Positions 12,117 to 22,380 of a stretch of 64,000 nt of DNA are shown in pieces. Source of the DNA: Epichloe hybrida (Eukaryota; Ascomycota; Sordariomycetes; Hypocreales; Clavicipitaceae); NCBI GenBank assembly GCA_019022495.1, contig JAFEKR010000045.1:286580-350579 (forward strand). The letters are read 5' to 3'. Numbering within the stretch: the first letter of the stretch is position 1; every line of letters begins with the position of its first letter. Made by a program: the position numbers and the translations under genes. The notes below the pieces were generated by a model. It did not search any database and was not told the origin of the DNA. It saw only the letters and a program-made list of their open reading frames with translations.

Positions 12117-13905
12117 TCACAGCTCCATGGCACTTTGCCGCGATTCTTGAACAGCAGGTTCCCATGCATGGCTGGGGAAAAGAAACTGTGCGCTCGGCCC
12201 ATTGTTCATCTGATCGAGAAATAATTGTGACAGTTTCTGCACCGAGGGCAACTTTTCTGACCCGGGGGAACAAGTGCCTGTCGCAATTGCAGGACATGGT
12301 CGAGGGAAAGCGTCAACGTTAGAGACAGGCTCTTGGCCTGGCACGCAATCTTGATCGTCGGCGGCAGCTTTGATTCTTGGCTTTTTGCTGGGCATTTCGT
12401 CATCCCAGAGCATGAGGTCATTTTCAGTATCCTTCTTGTACCTCCTCTTCACTGCATGTTCGAGCCGCCATAAGAATTCGTCGGCGCATTGAAGGGCTAC
12501 TTCTTCGGCGGTGCTCAGCTCCTTTGGCGCCATGTTGGCTTCAGCTTGACTGGCAACGCGTTTATCCTAGACAGGGTCAGATTGTTCATTGCATTGAGCC
12601 TGTTGTTACTGAGTTCCGTACCTCTACGTTGGGGGACTCTCGGTCAGTTCCTTGTGCACATACCTCTGTTCTCAAGCTTTTGATATCCTCTGTCTTGAGA
12701 CTCAACGACCATTCCATGAGGTCATCATCATTTGGTTTCAAGTCAGCTGAATCATGTTTTGACGCCCGTGGAAACTTGGGTGGACTTCTTGGCCGGAAAG
12801 GCAACGCAGGTGTATCATCTGATTTTGGGGCGAGCAAATTGTCGTGATCGGGTTCTTCTTTGAGTTTTCTCCGAGGCTCGAGCAGATCGCTCTTCGATGG
12901 CACCACTGCCAGATGGATATTTCCTGTATTCATCTGCGTCGGAGGCGCTCCTTGCATCTTTTTTTCACTATTCATCTTGTCCGTGACAGGCAGTGCCTCA
13001 GTCTTGGCAGTTAGTGGAATCCTCTGCTCAGGGCAATCCCAAACATAGTGCGTTCCCCAAGCACCGCATATTATGCAGACGTATCGAGCCGGGGGAGCAT
13101 AGTTCCATGATGGAGCGCCATTCGTGGGACAGTGGGATATCAAATGCCCTGGGAGATGATTAGCAAGCTAGTGATGACCAGATATACATTACAATGGCCA
13201 CATACCTGACCTGTTGCATCTTCCACAGCGATTATTCATGCCCAACCCAGACAACTTCTCAGCTGAGCTGGCACTTATTGTGTCACAATCTGTCTTGCAA
13301 GTCAAGCGTCCGGTTGAGATATCCCGACGATCACGGGGTCTCAACGCCGGGTTGTCTGGCGTTTCCGTCCTCGCCGTTGTCAACCCACAAGCACTGCGAG
13401 GTACGGAACCTCTGTGCGCATCTCTCGGCTCATCCAAGCGACGCTGGGAAGACAAGCCAGAGCGTCTTCGAGCCTGACGCTGACTATCAATGCCCACAGA
13501 AGTAGAACCATCGCAAGTGAACTTCCTCTCGATCTCGCGACGGATGTTCTGCATCAGCCGCTGCAGGTCGGGTACCTCGTCACGCCCTTCAAACTGGTGC
13601 CAAATCAGCGTGTGCGAATTGTCCCAAACGCTCAAAACCTGAGACCTGCTATAACCTTGATGGCGAGCCAGGTATTCACACCAGTCTATGATGGGCAATG
13701 CCGCGACACCCATCCGCATCCCTTTTGCTTGCAGCCACACGACGAAAATGGATATAATGTTTGTCGCGGAGAGTCCGTTCCTTGCTTTGTCAACCCGCCA
13801 TTCTAATCTGTCCAGTCTCATGTGCCCGAAGTCTCTGAGGTTGCGAAGGCCACTGCAACCGATCACGTGCTGGAGGTTATTGAGAATGTGCGTTCTATCA
13901 TCCAT
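12117..13905 (-). CDS. CCHC zinc-knuckle protein, fungal
   Basis: Exons 13206-13905, 12622-13148 and 12117-12566 give 558 residues with phase preserved. The first intron splits a zinc knuckle that reads CGRCNRSGHLISHC (C-x2-C-x4-H-x4-C, about residues 226-239). A second knuckle-like motif, CIICGAWGTHYVWDC, follows about 20 residues later. The N-terminal 170 residues are folded-looking and contain Trp-rich segments. The rest is charged and probably disordered, with a basic KRRYKK and KKPRIK that could be nuclear signals. The two adjacent knuckles suggest RNA or single-stranded nucleic acid binding. I do not recognise an orthologue with known function. Confidence 0.78.
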
Positions 13906-14431
13906 TGTGGCCGGGACAGGAAGTGATGCTCCTGAAATTTGTGACGAGAGAGTAGAGCTGGAGAGGTAAAGTTTGGCCGGGACAGGAAGTGATGATCCTG
14001 AAATTTGTGACGAGAAAGTAGAGCCGGGGAAATAAGATATGGCTGGTCTGTGAGCAATGAATCAATCACAACAACCCGCCGTGGCAGCTGACAGCTTCAC
14101 AGCTGCCAACTGCTACACGCCAGCTGGCACAGCCAGCAGACGGAAACCTCGTCGCTCCGCAACCCTCCGACCCCGTTGATAGGGCTTTGAGGACTTTAAG
14201 AGAGGGCTTCGAGCGACTAGGTGACGGCCGGGACGAAGGAGCAAACAGTACCAGATGCGATAAGCTATCAACCTGATAAGAAGAAGAAGAAGAAGAAGAA
14301 AGAAAAGTTGCATAGATAGACATCATGTCATGATCTGATACGAACGCTCGATAGCACGATCAATGCCTCAACCTAAAGGAAATGCCCATGAAAACGCCAT
14401 TCTCATTCTCACCTTTAGTCCCCCGTTACAT
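13906..14431. other. Intergenic region upstream of the zinc-knuckle gene
   Basis: It contains a 66-bp direct duplication just upstream of the zinc-knuckle start and a GAA-type trinucleotide run around 14278-14300. It also includes the 3' region of IST1. Confidence 0.6.
13909..14040. repeat. 66-bp direct tandem duplication
   Basis: Two copies begin with GGCCGGGACAGGAAGTGATG at 13909 and 13975 and differ at only a few positions. The duplicated block lies directly upstream of the zinc-knuckle start codon (13905), in the presumed 5' leader or core promoter. Confidence 0.9.
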
Positions 14432-15457
14432 TCACCTCTGTTTCAAAGCCGCAAATCTCTTCTCCAGATCACTGATGTCTGGCACCGCCCCATCTGGCTC
14501 CATCTTACTCGTCGCCTGCTCCGTCTTTGTATTCGGCTTCAGCTCAACCGACCCCAGCGTGACCTTGGGATGGATATTGTCCGTCGTTCTCCGCGGCGGC
14601 GTCACCGTGACCGGACTTCGTGGGCCTGCAAACCCCTGTGGCGGCGTAGCCCTATTCAATTCTTCCTCGCCCTTGGATATCTCCCTTCCGGCCGTCAGAG
14701 GTTTCGCTAATATCTTCCGAGCCCCCGATTCACCATTACCACCATCTACATCATCAGCATCAACATCATCGTCTTCGTATTCGTCAAGCAGTTCTGGCGG
14801 CGGCGTAGCTTTCGCCCTCTTCGGCCAATCCACCCCGTATGCCCTGGCAATCTCCTCCAAGTATCCCTGAACAAGCTCCTGCTTCGGTGGCTCGACGCTC
14901 AGCTTCCTAATCACCCTCTCATTCACCTTGCCATCTGCATTTTCCATTGCTGCCAAGACAAATTCCTTGCCGTATTTTTCCGCCAAGAGCTGTCGCACGA
15001 CGATGAGCTCCTTGATCTCCGTCTTTGGCGCCGCGTAAATGATACTTTTGATCGCTTCCTCCAGCCCAGGATCGCATACAGAACTTTCCATCAGCCCCGC
15101 TCGAGCGAGCAAAAGCTCGCAGTATAGCTCCAACATCTCATGGAGCTCGGTCGTGATGTCGGATCGGATAATATTCTCGACGCGGATCGTGGCGGAATCA
15201 ATCTTGCCGGCTTCCAGCAGCTGAGCCATTGCTCGCTGCTGAGTCTTCCCCGCCTGTTCATCACGCTGCTGAACCATGCGCAGGCGCGCGATGGCTAGCT
15301 TGAGCTGTACCTTCAACTTGGTCTGTGTGCGCGGAGCAAAAAAATTTAATGCCTCTGGTCAGCATGTTCTTGGGACAGAGGTTGTCGCGTCACTGGTCGT
15401 CATCGCGGGGTTCTGTGAACACACAAAACTCACCAGAACAGACGTTGCCGGTGGCAT
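14432..15457 (-). CDS. IST1: ESCRT-III regulator IST1
   Basis: A 24-nt first exon (15434-15457) encoding MPPATSVL joins exon 14432-15322, giving 304 residues; yeast Ist1 has 298. The IST1/CHMP-like helical domain spans about residues 9-190, including KLKVQLKLAIARLRMVQQ and RAMAQLLEAGK. A Pro- and acid-rich linker follows. The extreme C-terminus, DISDLEKRFAALKQR, matches a MIM1 motif that binds the MIT domain of VPS4. By family knowledge it regulates VPS4 and membrane remodelling at endosomes. Confidence 0.94.
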
Positions 15458-16140
15458 AATGGGCGAATGATCTGAGGGTCAGGTAAGGAACGAAGCTTGG
15501 ATTCTCCAAACGCCGCGGGCAGGCAATGTTGGTCAAAGATGAGAGCTGCCTAGACCGGGAGAGGAGATGATGGACATTGATGCCAAGGTGGTTGTTCTAT
15601 GTATGCCAAGGTGCCTTGTGCTGCCTGCCTGCCGCGCCTCCGCGCCTCTGAGCTCATTGCGGGGCAGTGCCTTCCCTCCCATTTGACAACTTCGAGACCT
15701 CATTCAACCAACGATGGCTCTATTACCGGACGCATCGACACTTCGTGGACCAACGTCATCGGATTGTACCATGCATTTTCATGTATATTGTAACTCTGGC
15801 TCCCATCACAAACGGAAGCCCAAGAGCAAGAATGAGAGAAAATTTCTATCTGGTGTCTGAGTGACAAAAAGGCGACAACTGTGTGGTTGCGCGGTATCAT
15901 TCAAAGAAAAAGCAAGAAAAGGAATTTAAAAATAGTCCGTATGATGAACCGATAACGCCACCATGCCCACGGCTGGACAACAGCTCCAGAAAAAAAACTT
16001 CATGAGATCCTTCATAGCCTTGTAACGCCTCTATCCAATGCCTCAGCCGGGATTTTGGCGCCAATTTGTTGCCAGCGAGTAGAAACGAGACCCATGCTAC
16101 CGGCAGCCAAGCTTCCTTTGCATCGTCCATTACCTCGGTA
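15458..16140. other. Intergenic region IST1 upstream / NMA111 downstream
   Basis: It holds the IST1 promoter side and the 3' region of NMA111. No gene is supported. Confidence 0.5.
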
Positions 16141-16220
16141 TTACTCTATTTCCGTGTCTTCCGCAATCAGCGCTACACCGTCGACGGCCTCTCCTTGGAA
16201 GACTTTTGTTCCCTCATATG

Positions 16221-19200
16221 TTACTCGTCGCCATCCACACGCTTCTTTGCTGTCTTTGATCCATTCCATCGTCGGGAAGTAGTGGTCGTTCTTCTTATTG
16301 TTATGACCCAGGGCACGCTATCAAAGGTGACTGCCTTGAGGCGGAAGTCTGTAAGCCTGTTAGAGATTATTTGGGTATATCCGGCTGGGCCGGCTGGGGT
16401 GGAAGGTGTGAGCACAAATCAGAACTTACAGGTATTGTCGGGAATCTTTCGAGTGGCAGCAATGAAAGACGCGAGATCAGGCGTAGGCTGGCCATTCACG
16501 TGGGTGATGAAATTGGTAGGTGCCACACCGTACTGGTAAGCCGGCGAGCCACGGATTCGGCTGGATACATACACCTCGCTGTGAAGCTTGCTGATCTGTT
16601 GGCGAACGGCCTGATGGGGTCGATGAAGAATGGCGCCGCAGAACGAAACAGCACGGTCAGTCTCCATATCGTCGGCGGGTACTGTTGCCAGCTGCAACTT
16701 GACCTCCTCGCATTCTCGCACAATCACGGCATCCAGTACTTCATTAGAGTACATGACATCAAAGTCAGAAATGGTGGTGCAGATCTTGCCGTTCAAGGTC
16801 AATATGATGTCACCCTCCAGAAGGAATACTGGCTGGTTGACGCGCTCGAACGTCCTCTTGCTGACCATGAACAACTGGTGGTGAGACCTGTTGGCCTGTG
16901 TCACCTTCTTGACCCAATCATCGGAAACCCCCATGACAGACGCCTGGGACATTTGAATGGCTCGGAATTCGACGGGCAAAAGGCGCAATTTGGGGGACTC
17001 GCCCTTTTGGATCGTGGAAAGGACGGGAAGCAGCGTTGGTGTGCCCAAGCCCAAATAATACTCCTCGTCTCGCTGACTGCATGGAGATCGTTCACCCAGA
17101 TAGGAGAGCCACAGTGCTTGAACCGTGCCGTCGGGGGAAACCAGTACACCACTGTTGCACGTGGAACCCAAGTTGCTGTCGATGGTAATGGCGTCTACAT
17201 TGACGGCACGGTATCGAGGAGCACCACTGTTGGCGGGAATCGCCACGGCAGTGATTTCTGTCACGGTGGTGGCGCCATGCACAACGCGTCCAATCCTGTT
17301 ATGGCCCAGGAAATACGTCTTGGCTCCCTGGGTGAGATGCTCGCTGCTGAGCCTGGCGCTCTGAACGGGGGCGTCGACCAGAGCAGGGTCGTATTGAATG
17401 ATGGCGTAATTCTGAAGCGGGTGCAAGAAGATGACTCTGCCCTCGACAATGATGGAGTCGGCAATGGTCACGGTAATGTCGCAAAGATCGTAGGGCACAA
17501 TGGCACGAGAGATGAGAACGAGTCCTTTGCCAGCATCAATGACCAAGCCCATTCCCCACCTGCGGTTTTTGGGGAAACCATCCAGTTTGACAGGCATCGT
17601 GCAGTTTACGTGAACAAAACTGCGAATCAGCTCAGCAATACCGGGGTGAGGCATGTGGTCCAACTCGATGAATGCAGCCGAGCGCCGAGCAGGCGGCACG
17701 GGAGGCAGCGGGTCTCCCAGATCGGTGAAGTCCCACAGTCCAGTTTCGTCATTTCTGACAGCCTGCTTCATTTTGGATGACCAGTGGCGGTCCACGTAAA
17801 CGACAGTGGTGTTGAGGGTATGCAAGTCCCTCAAATGCTTGTATGTTACAACCACCCTCGCCTTGTCAGGGATGCCCTTCACAACCTCTATGAAAGTGTC
17901 CAGATCAGGGACCCTCTTATGGTCGATGCTTTGGACAACCCATCCATTATCAGTGTTGTCGAACTTGAAAGACCCTGCAGATTCGCAGACGTAAACGCCC
18001 TGGACGGCCACAGCATAGAGACGGGCTTGTTGGTAAGACAGGTTGTGAAAGCTTGCGCCAGCTACCGAAACAAAGCGATCGGGAGTGATGCTGTGCAAGT
18101 CTCCAACCTCGATGTTCACCTTGACATCTTCGCCACCACGCTGAAGTTGAAGCTCAATAGTGCTGCCAACATTCGAGTCCAGCAAGTCGTCCAGTCGAAG
18201 AAACTGTGTAATGAGCTCTCCATTCACCTTGACCAGGACGTCGCCCTCCTCAATCTTGTCATCAGATGGTCCAGAGGGCAAAACAATCTCGGCAACAAGC
18301 ATGTTGGTTTCGTTGGGGAAAGCTTTTCGAATCTCCGCTTCCCATTCAGGAGTGAGACCCAACCTGCGGCACTCATCGAAGGGTTTCAAAAGAAACTGAC
18401 ATTGAATATCACCGCGCGTGACTGGCTGGCCTTGTTGGATACATTGAAGCGCACGCAGTGGTCGGTCCAGCGGCAGGAAATAATCGGTCGAGGCGCCATC
18501 GGAACGCCCGCCTGCTTGCAACGCGACGGCAGATCCATCTCTGCTCACCACGGGACTGCCAGAACTACCTCCGCTAGCAGCCGCGTTGGCCTGATAGTAG
18601 CACGTGTTGAAATCGCTGTAGCCTTCGCCATATTCGGGGGCGTTACGGTCGAGGCGGCTGATTACGCCCGAAAGAATACTGAGTTTCTCACCAGCATCGT
18701 TACCAACGACTCGGATCTCAACACCAACTGATGACGGGGGAGGGGAAGGGGGAGCATTAGTCATCGCCAGTCATAAAAATTGAGGTTGCACAAGGCGAAC
18801 GAACCTTTAGCCCGGTCGGGACTAAGGTCCAGACCATCGACGAGCATATATTTGATCGCTTTGGGGTCGTAACGCAATATACCAAAGTCGTGAACTGGGT
18901 CCCGGTAGACTGGATAACAGTCGACCTCTTCGTGGTTGTCGAAGACACAGTGGCCCCAGAAAGGCCCTGCGCCAACTACGTGCCGGTTGGTCAAAATATA
19001 TCTGTATCTTCATGGTTAGTATATGCAAAGCAATTTGACGACTTTCGGCAATGCCAGCGTTTGAGAACGACAAACCCCCGTTTGGAGTCCACGACAAATC
19101 CAGTAGCCTCGCTCGTCAAAGCCTGGTCGGTGTCAAAAGAACAAGTCTGGCAGAATCGAATTGCCACGACGTTTCGCACAACTTTCTGGATAGTGCTCTG

Positions 19201-19422
19201 CCATTCCCCTGAGCTTCCTGGTGTGCCGACAAACATAGCCGCGGTGGCGTGCATGTCATCTCCCAGGACGGGTTCGCCATCGTATTCGACCGCCTCGTCA
19301 ATGTCAGGGGTATTGTCACCGGGAGACAGCTTTCCATTGACGGCACGTTTGGCAGGGGGGGTATTCGTGGGTGAGAAGCCAGCTTTTCTCTTGCCTCTCG
19401 ACGAGACGGTGGTTCCGTTCAT
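16221..19422 (-). CDS. NMA111: Nuclear HtrA-like serine protease NMA111, C-terminus frameshifted
   Basis: Exons 19076-19422, 18805-19001, 16430-18727 and 16221-16348 encode 989 residues as read. The catalytic triad matches the family: H123 in TNRHVV, D154 in [11 protein letters not shown] and S237 in [12 protein letters not shown] domains follow. A second, degenerate protease half ([15 protein letters not shown] ... [10 protein letters not shown]) lacks the triad. A bipartite basic signal, [16 protein letters not shown], lies at residues 10-25. By family knowledge it is a pro-apoptotic nuclear protease also linked to lipid homeostasis. The last exon is odd. After VPWVIT the frame yields an Arg/Thr-rich tail ending at 16221, while the next frame encodes the conserved [11 protein letters not shown] tail to a stop at 16141. 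This indicates a missing nucleotide near 16290-16302. Confidence 0.92.
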
Positions 19423-20773
19423 GCTGGGCAGGAGTTTTATGGTGTTGCTGGATTCTCACGACACGGGTCGCAAGAAATCCGGGCGAGGGGAGATGATGAG
19501 AGGGTTCCTTCTCGTTTGCGCACAGCTCAGAGTAGAGCTTTACGAGGATGCAATGTTTCTGCCTGCCTTTTGACGCAAAGCGACGCCTCAGACCAAACGA
19601 CGCTGGGCAAGGCAGCAAGCTCGTGATTCTCGTGATTCTCGTGACGAAGTAGCCGGCCGCAAAGGGTGACTGCGCATCTAGCTGGGACGGGATAAACGGA
19701 CGTGTATATATGATGGCGCGCTGGAAGTGCAATGAACAATCTGAAGGAACCGGATCGCCGGCTGCTGGGAGGGTTGATGGATGCACAGGCAGTCCATGTG
19801 ACGTGAGAATATGTATACGGGATGGGGCAAAACAGATGCCAGAAAGGGCGGATCAGCAGGATAATTATTGCAGCCCGCCCGCCCACCTTTGCCAATTGGT
19901 GTGGTGGTGCTGTGGTTGGTGGCGTGGATGGCGTGGATGGCGGATGGCGGATGGCGGATCGGACGGAAGTCTTACCGGCTCTGCAGCCTGGAGGCTGGGT
20001 GGGCTGGGTGCTGGCTGGCCCTGCTGCGGCAGCCAGTGCAGTGCCCTTGGTACGGAGCAGGCAGGAGCCCGCAGGGGGCCCTGTGCCCAGTCGGTGGCAG
20101 GACTGACAGCGGGACGCGTGGTGGGTGGTTGGCGTGGACAACCCCCCTGCTCCTTGCAAACAAGCGGGCAGGGCAGGAGCAGCCAAGTTCGGCCATGCAA
20201 CAAAACGACAAGTAGGCAATGAGGCATGCAAGACATGCAAGACATGCAAGGCTAACAACTTACTAAAACCAACGGTGCACTCCCGTCCGCACTATCTGGC
20301 TGTCGTGCATTTGCATCTCTGCCAAAAGAGCATTGGCACGTCACACGGCACCTTACGTCAAGCTTGCAAAAAACAACATGTCGTGCCCCTCAAAGAAGCA
20401 ATCCTCGAGCAATCCTCGTCGTACAACCTCGAACGGCACGGGGCCGACAACGGATGGGAAGAACTGCATCGAGGAAACAGCAGCGGTGACCACTTAAGTG
20501 ATGATGCATGGTTTTGCTTCTACGGCTTGCTAAGCACATGTGTGCGTCTTCACTTCGGAATACCAGAGCCCCGGCTTCATTGCAAAGTAACATGTTCTTG
20601 TACTGCGGTTCGGTCGTTTTTTCAAGCCGCGTTCGAACTATTTCCCTGCCTCATCTATTGTGGAAGCCAATCCTGTTCTCAGTCTCATGATGCAATTGTA
20701 CCAAACTGCGTCACATCAAACAGGTCCCAAATGTAACGGCAAATCATGCCCAGCGAAAACCTCCAAGGCGGTT
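19423..20773. other. Intergenic region upstream of NMA111
   Basis: It contains the NMA111 promoter and the 3' region of the SANT-like gene. The sequence from 19.9 to 20.1 kb is GC-rich with short iterations (GGATGGCG units near 19930, CATGCAAGA units near 20226). No ORF here has convincing protein features. Confidence 0.5.
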
Positions 20774-21474
20774 TCACATCTCGTCCGCGCAGTACTCCCT
20801 CTTTGGCTCCGTCTTAAAAACGATCTCATCGTCCTGAGAATCGTACTTTGGCTCATTCTTGAGCCTCTTCACCTTGCAGCTCGCCATCTGATCTATCAAA
20901 CTGTCAGCCAAAGCGTACTCGTAAACCCCTCAATCTCCAAATCGCACATGACATACCAGCACCTCTTTTCCGAGGCGTACTTTTCCCAGGCGCGTCCTCC
21001 TCATCATCATCAACGTCCTCGGCCTCCTCAAGAGCCATGGCCCTTGCCTTGCTCGGGCCCTTCTTGCGAGCTGCAAACACTGATCAGTCGGGTTCTAAGA
21101 TGACATGAATACCAAAAGCAGCAGCATCCAAGACATACGAGTTGTACTCTTTGAAGGAGGACTTCCCCCGCCTTCGCCTCTCTCCTCAAACTCGTCTATG
21201 CTCTTTTTTATTTGTGACCACGTGTTTTGTAGTGACTTCGTCGTGCGCCCAGGCAAATCGATCTTTTGCCAGTCGATGGGCCTTCCACCCTCTCGCAGCT
21301 GCGCGATGATGCGAAGAAGAAGCTGGTACTGCACCGGAAAGGTCAGGGGAAAAAAAAAAAGAACTAGCTATGTACTCATTAGTACGGCATCGAAGAAGGT
21401 AGACTCACCTTGGCTTCCTGAGTCCACGGCTGGCCTCTGGGCTGACGAGCCCCGGACGCGGCTGAAGAGCCCAT
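20774..21474 (-). CDS. Small SANT/Myb-like nuclear protein
   Basis: Four short exons, 21409-21474, 21139-21328, 20957-21070 and 20774-20892, join in phase to 162 residues. All junctions are GT-AG. Residues 12-70 read like a SANT/Myb-type repeat: a Trp in QPWTQEAK, a second in IDWQKIDLPGRT and a third in LQNTWSQIKKSIDEF. The C-terminal half is basic and acidic in patches (PRKKGPSK, EDVDDDEED, PRKRG), which suggests a nuclear protein. No exon is long enough to stand out alone, so ordinary ORF scans miss it. A 19-nt poly-A tract (poly-T on the coding strand) sits just upstream of the start. The function is unknown; DNA or chromatin binding is an inference. Confidence 0.75.
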
Positions 21475-21491
21475 GGTGGTATGAAGTTTCG

Positions 21492-21510
21492 AAAAAAAAA
21501 AAAAAAAAAA
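21492..21510. repeat. 19-nt poly-A tract
   Basis: It is poly-T on the coding strand, about 18 bp upstream of the SANT-like gene's start codon at 21474. Confidence 0.9.
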
Positions 21511-21611
21511 CCTCAAGATGTGACGAAGCACCGAGATATATTCCGAAACAGACCGGGCTGGCAGAGTAAAAGTTGACAATAAGTCTTCGCGAGGCGAGTA
21601 TGAAATTTCTA

Positions 21612-21882
21612 CCAGCTAGAGTGAAGAGGGATGGATCAGAAAGAAGAGAAAGAACAGCAGTAGAAGTGGACGAGGATAACGAGTAGACGACAGATTAGCT
21701 CTCCATGTACCTCGTGCTCTATACTCGAGTCCCAAGCGAGATGCACTCTTCCCAGCTAGACTAAAGTGCCGATGAGAAAGAAGAGACGGAAGAGGAAGAG
21801 CAGCAGTAGAAGTAGGGAACTATAACGAGTAGACAGTGATAAGCTTTCGATGTCCCCGGTGCTATATACTAAGTCCGTCCCA
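21612..21882. repeat. Diverged tandem duplication, about 140-bp period
   Basis: Two blocks (about 21612-21734 and 21752-21882) share, in order, CCAGCTAGA, GAAAGAAGAGA, AGCAGTAGAAGT, AACGAGTAGAC and a GTGCTMTATACT segment. They are an old duplication with small indels. Confidence 0.75.
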
Positions 21883-22380
21883 GAGAGAAACTATCTTGTG
21901 TGAAGTGAGGAAAATGTGAGGGGTGAAGGCTTCCGGCACTTTCTGCGCAAAACTCGCCCTACGTTAAGTTCTGTCCCGGCCAGGACTTTGCTTTCGTCTA
22001 GCTAGTGGCGTGAAGTCGAGCAGGTCGCAGGTCGCACTGCTCGATCAAGTAGAAGCACTTCACTTGGAGGGGAAAGGAAGTGCGAACCATCATTCGTTCC
22101 GAGCTACATATGTGCATCCGTTAACTGGTATCGGATGATTTGACGATTCGCTAGCTGAAAGCACACAACTTCCCCCTCGAGGCGTTGCCACCAGCTTGTC
22201 ATTACACACATGCAGCCTCATGAACCTGAGAGCCATCATCATCCGTGAGGGTATAGTTATTTGCCTACGTGATCATCCCATAGCCGCAACTCCATCTCCA
22301 GCATGCTACATCAAAGCCATATATATCCCCGTGTGAATCCAGCAAAGCCAAACCCAGCCAAACCCAGCCCGAAAAATCAT

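Larger units (their letters stand above)
21475..22380. other. Intergenic region with a diverged tandem duplication
   Basis: It separates the SANT-like gene's start from the stop of the J-domain gene. Apart from the duplication at 21612-21882 and the poly-A tract at 21492-21510, nothing is supported. Confidence 0.5.

Noticed and set aside
13863..14069. N-terminal extension with a repeated 22-residue unit before the zinc-knuckle protein
   Set aside because: It is in a different frame from the gene; the repeat comes from the 66-bp DNA duplication.
16371..18731. Long plus-strand ORFs (469 and 315 codons) opposite NMA111
   Set aside because: Antisense shadows of NMA111, whose catalytic motifs are clear on the minus strand.
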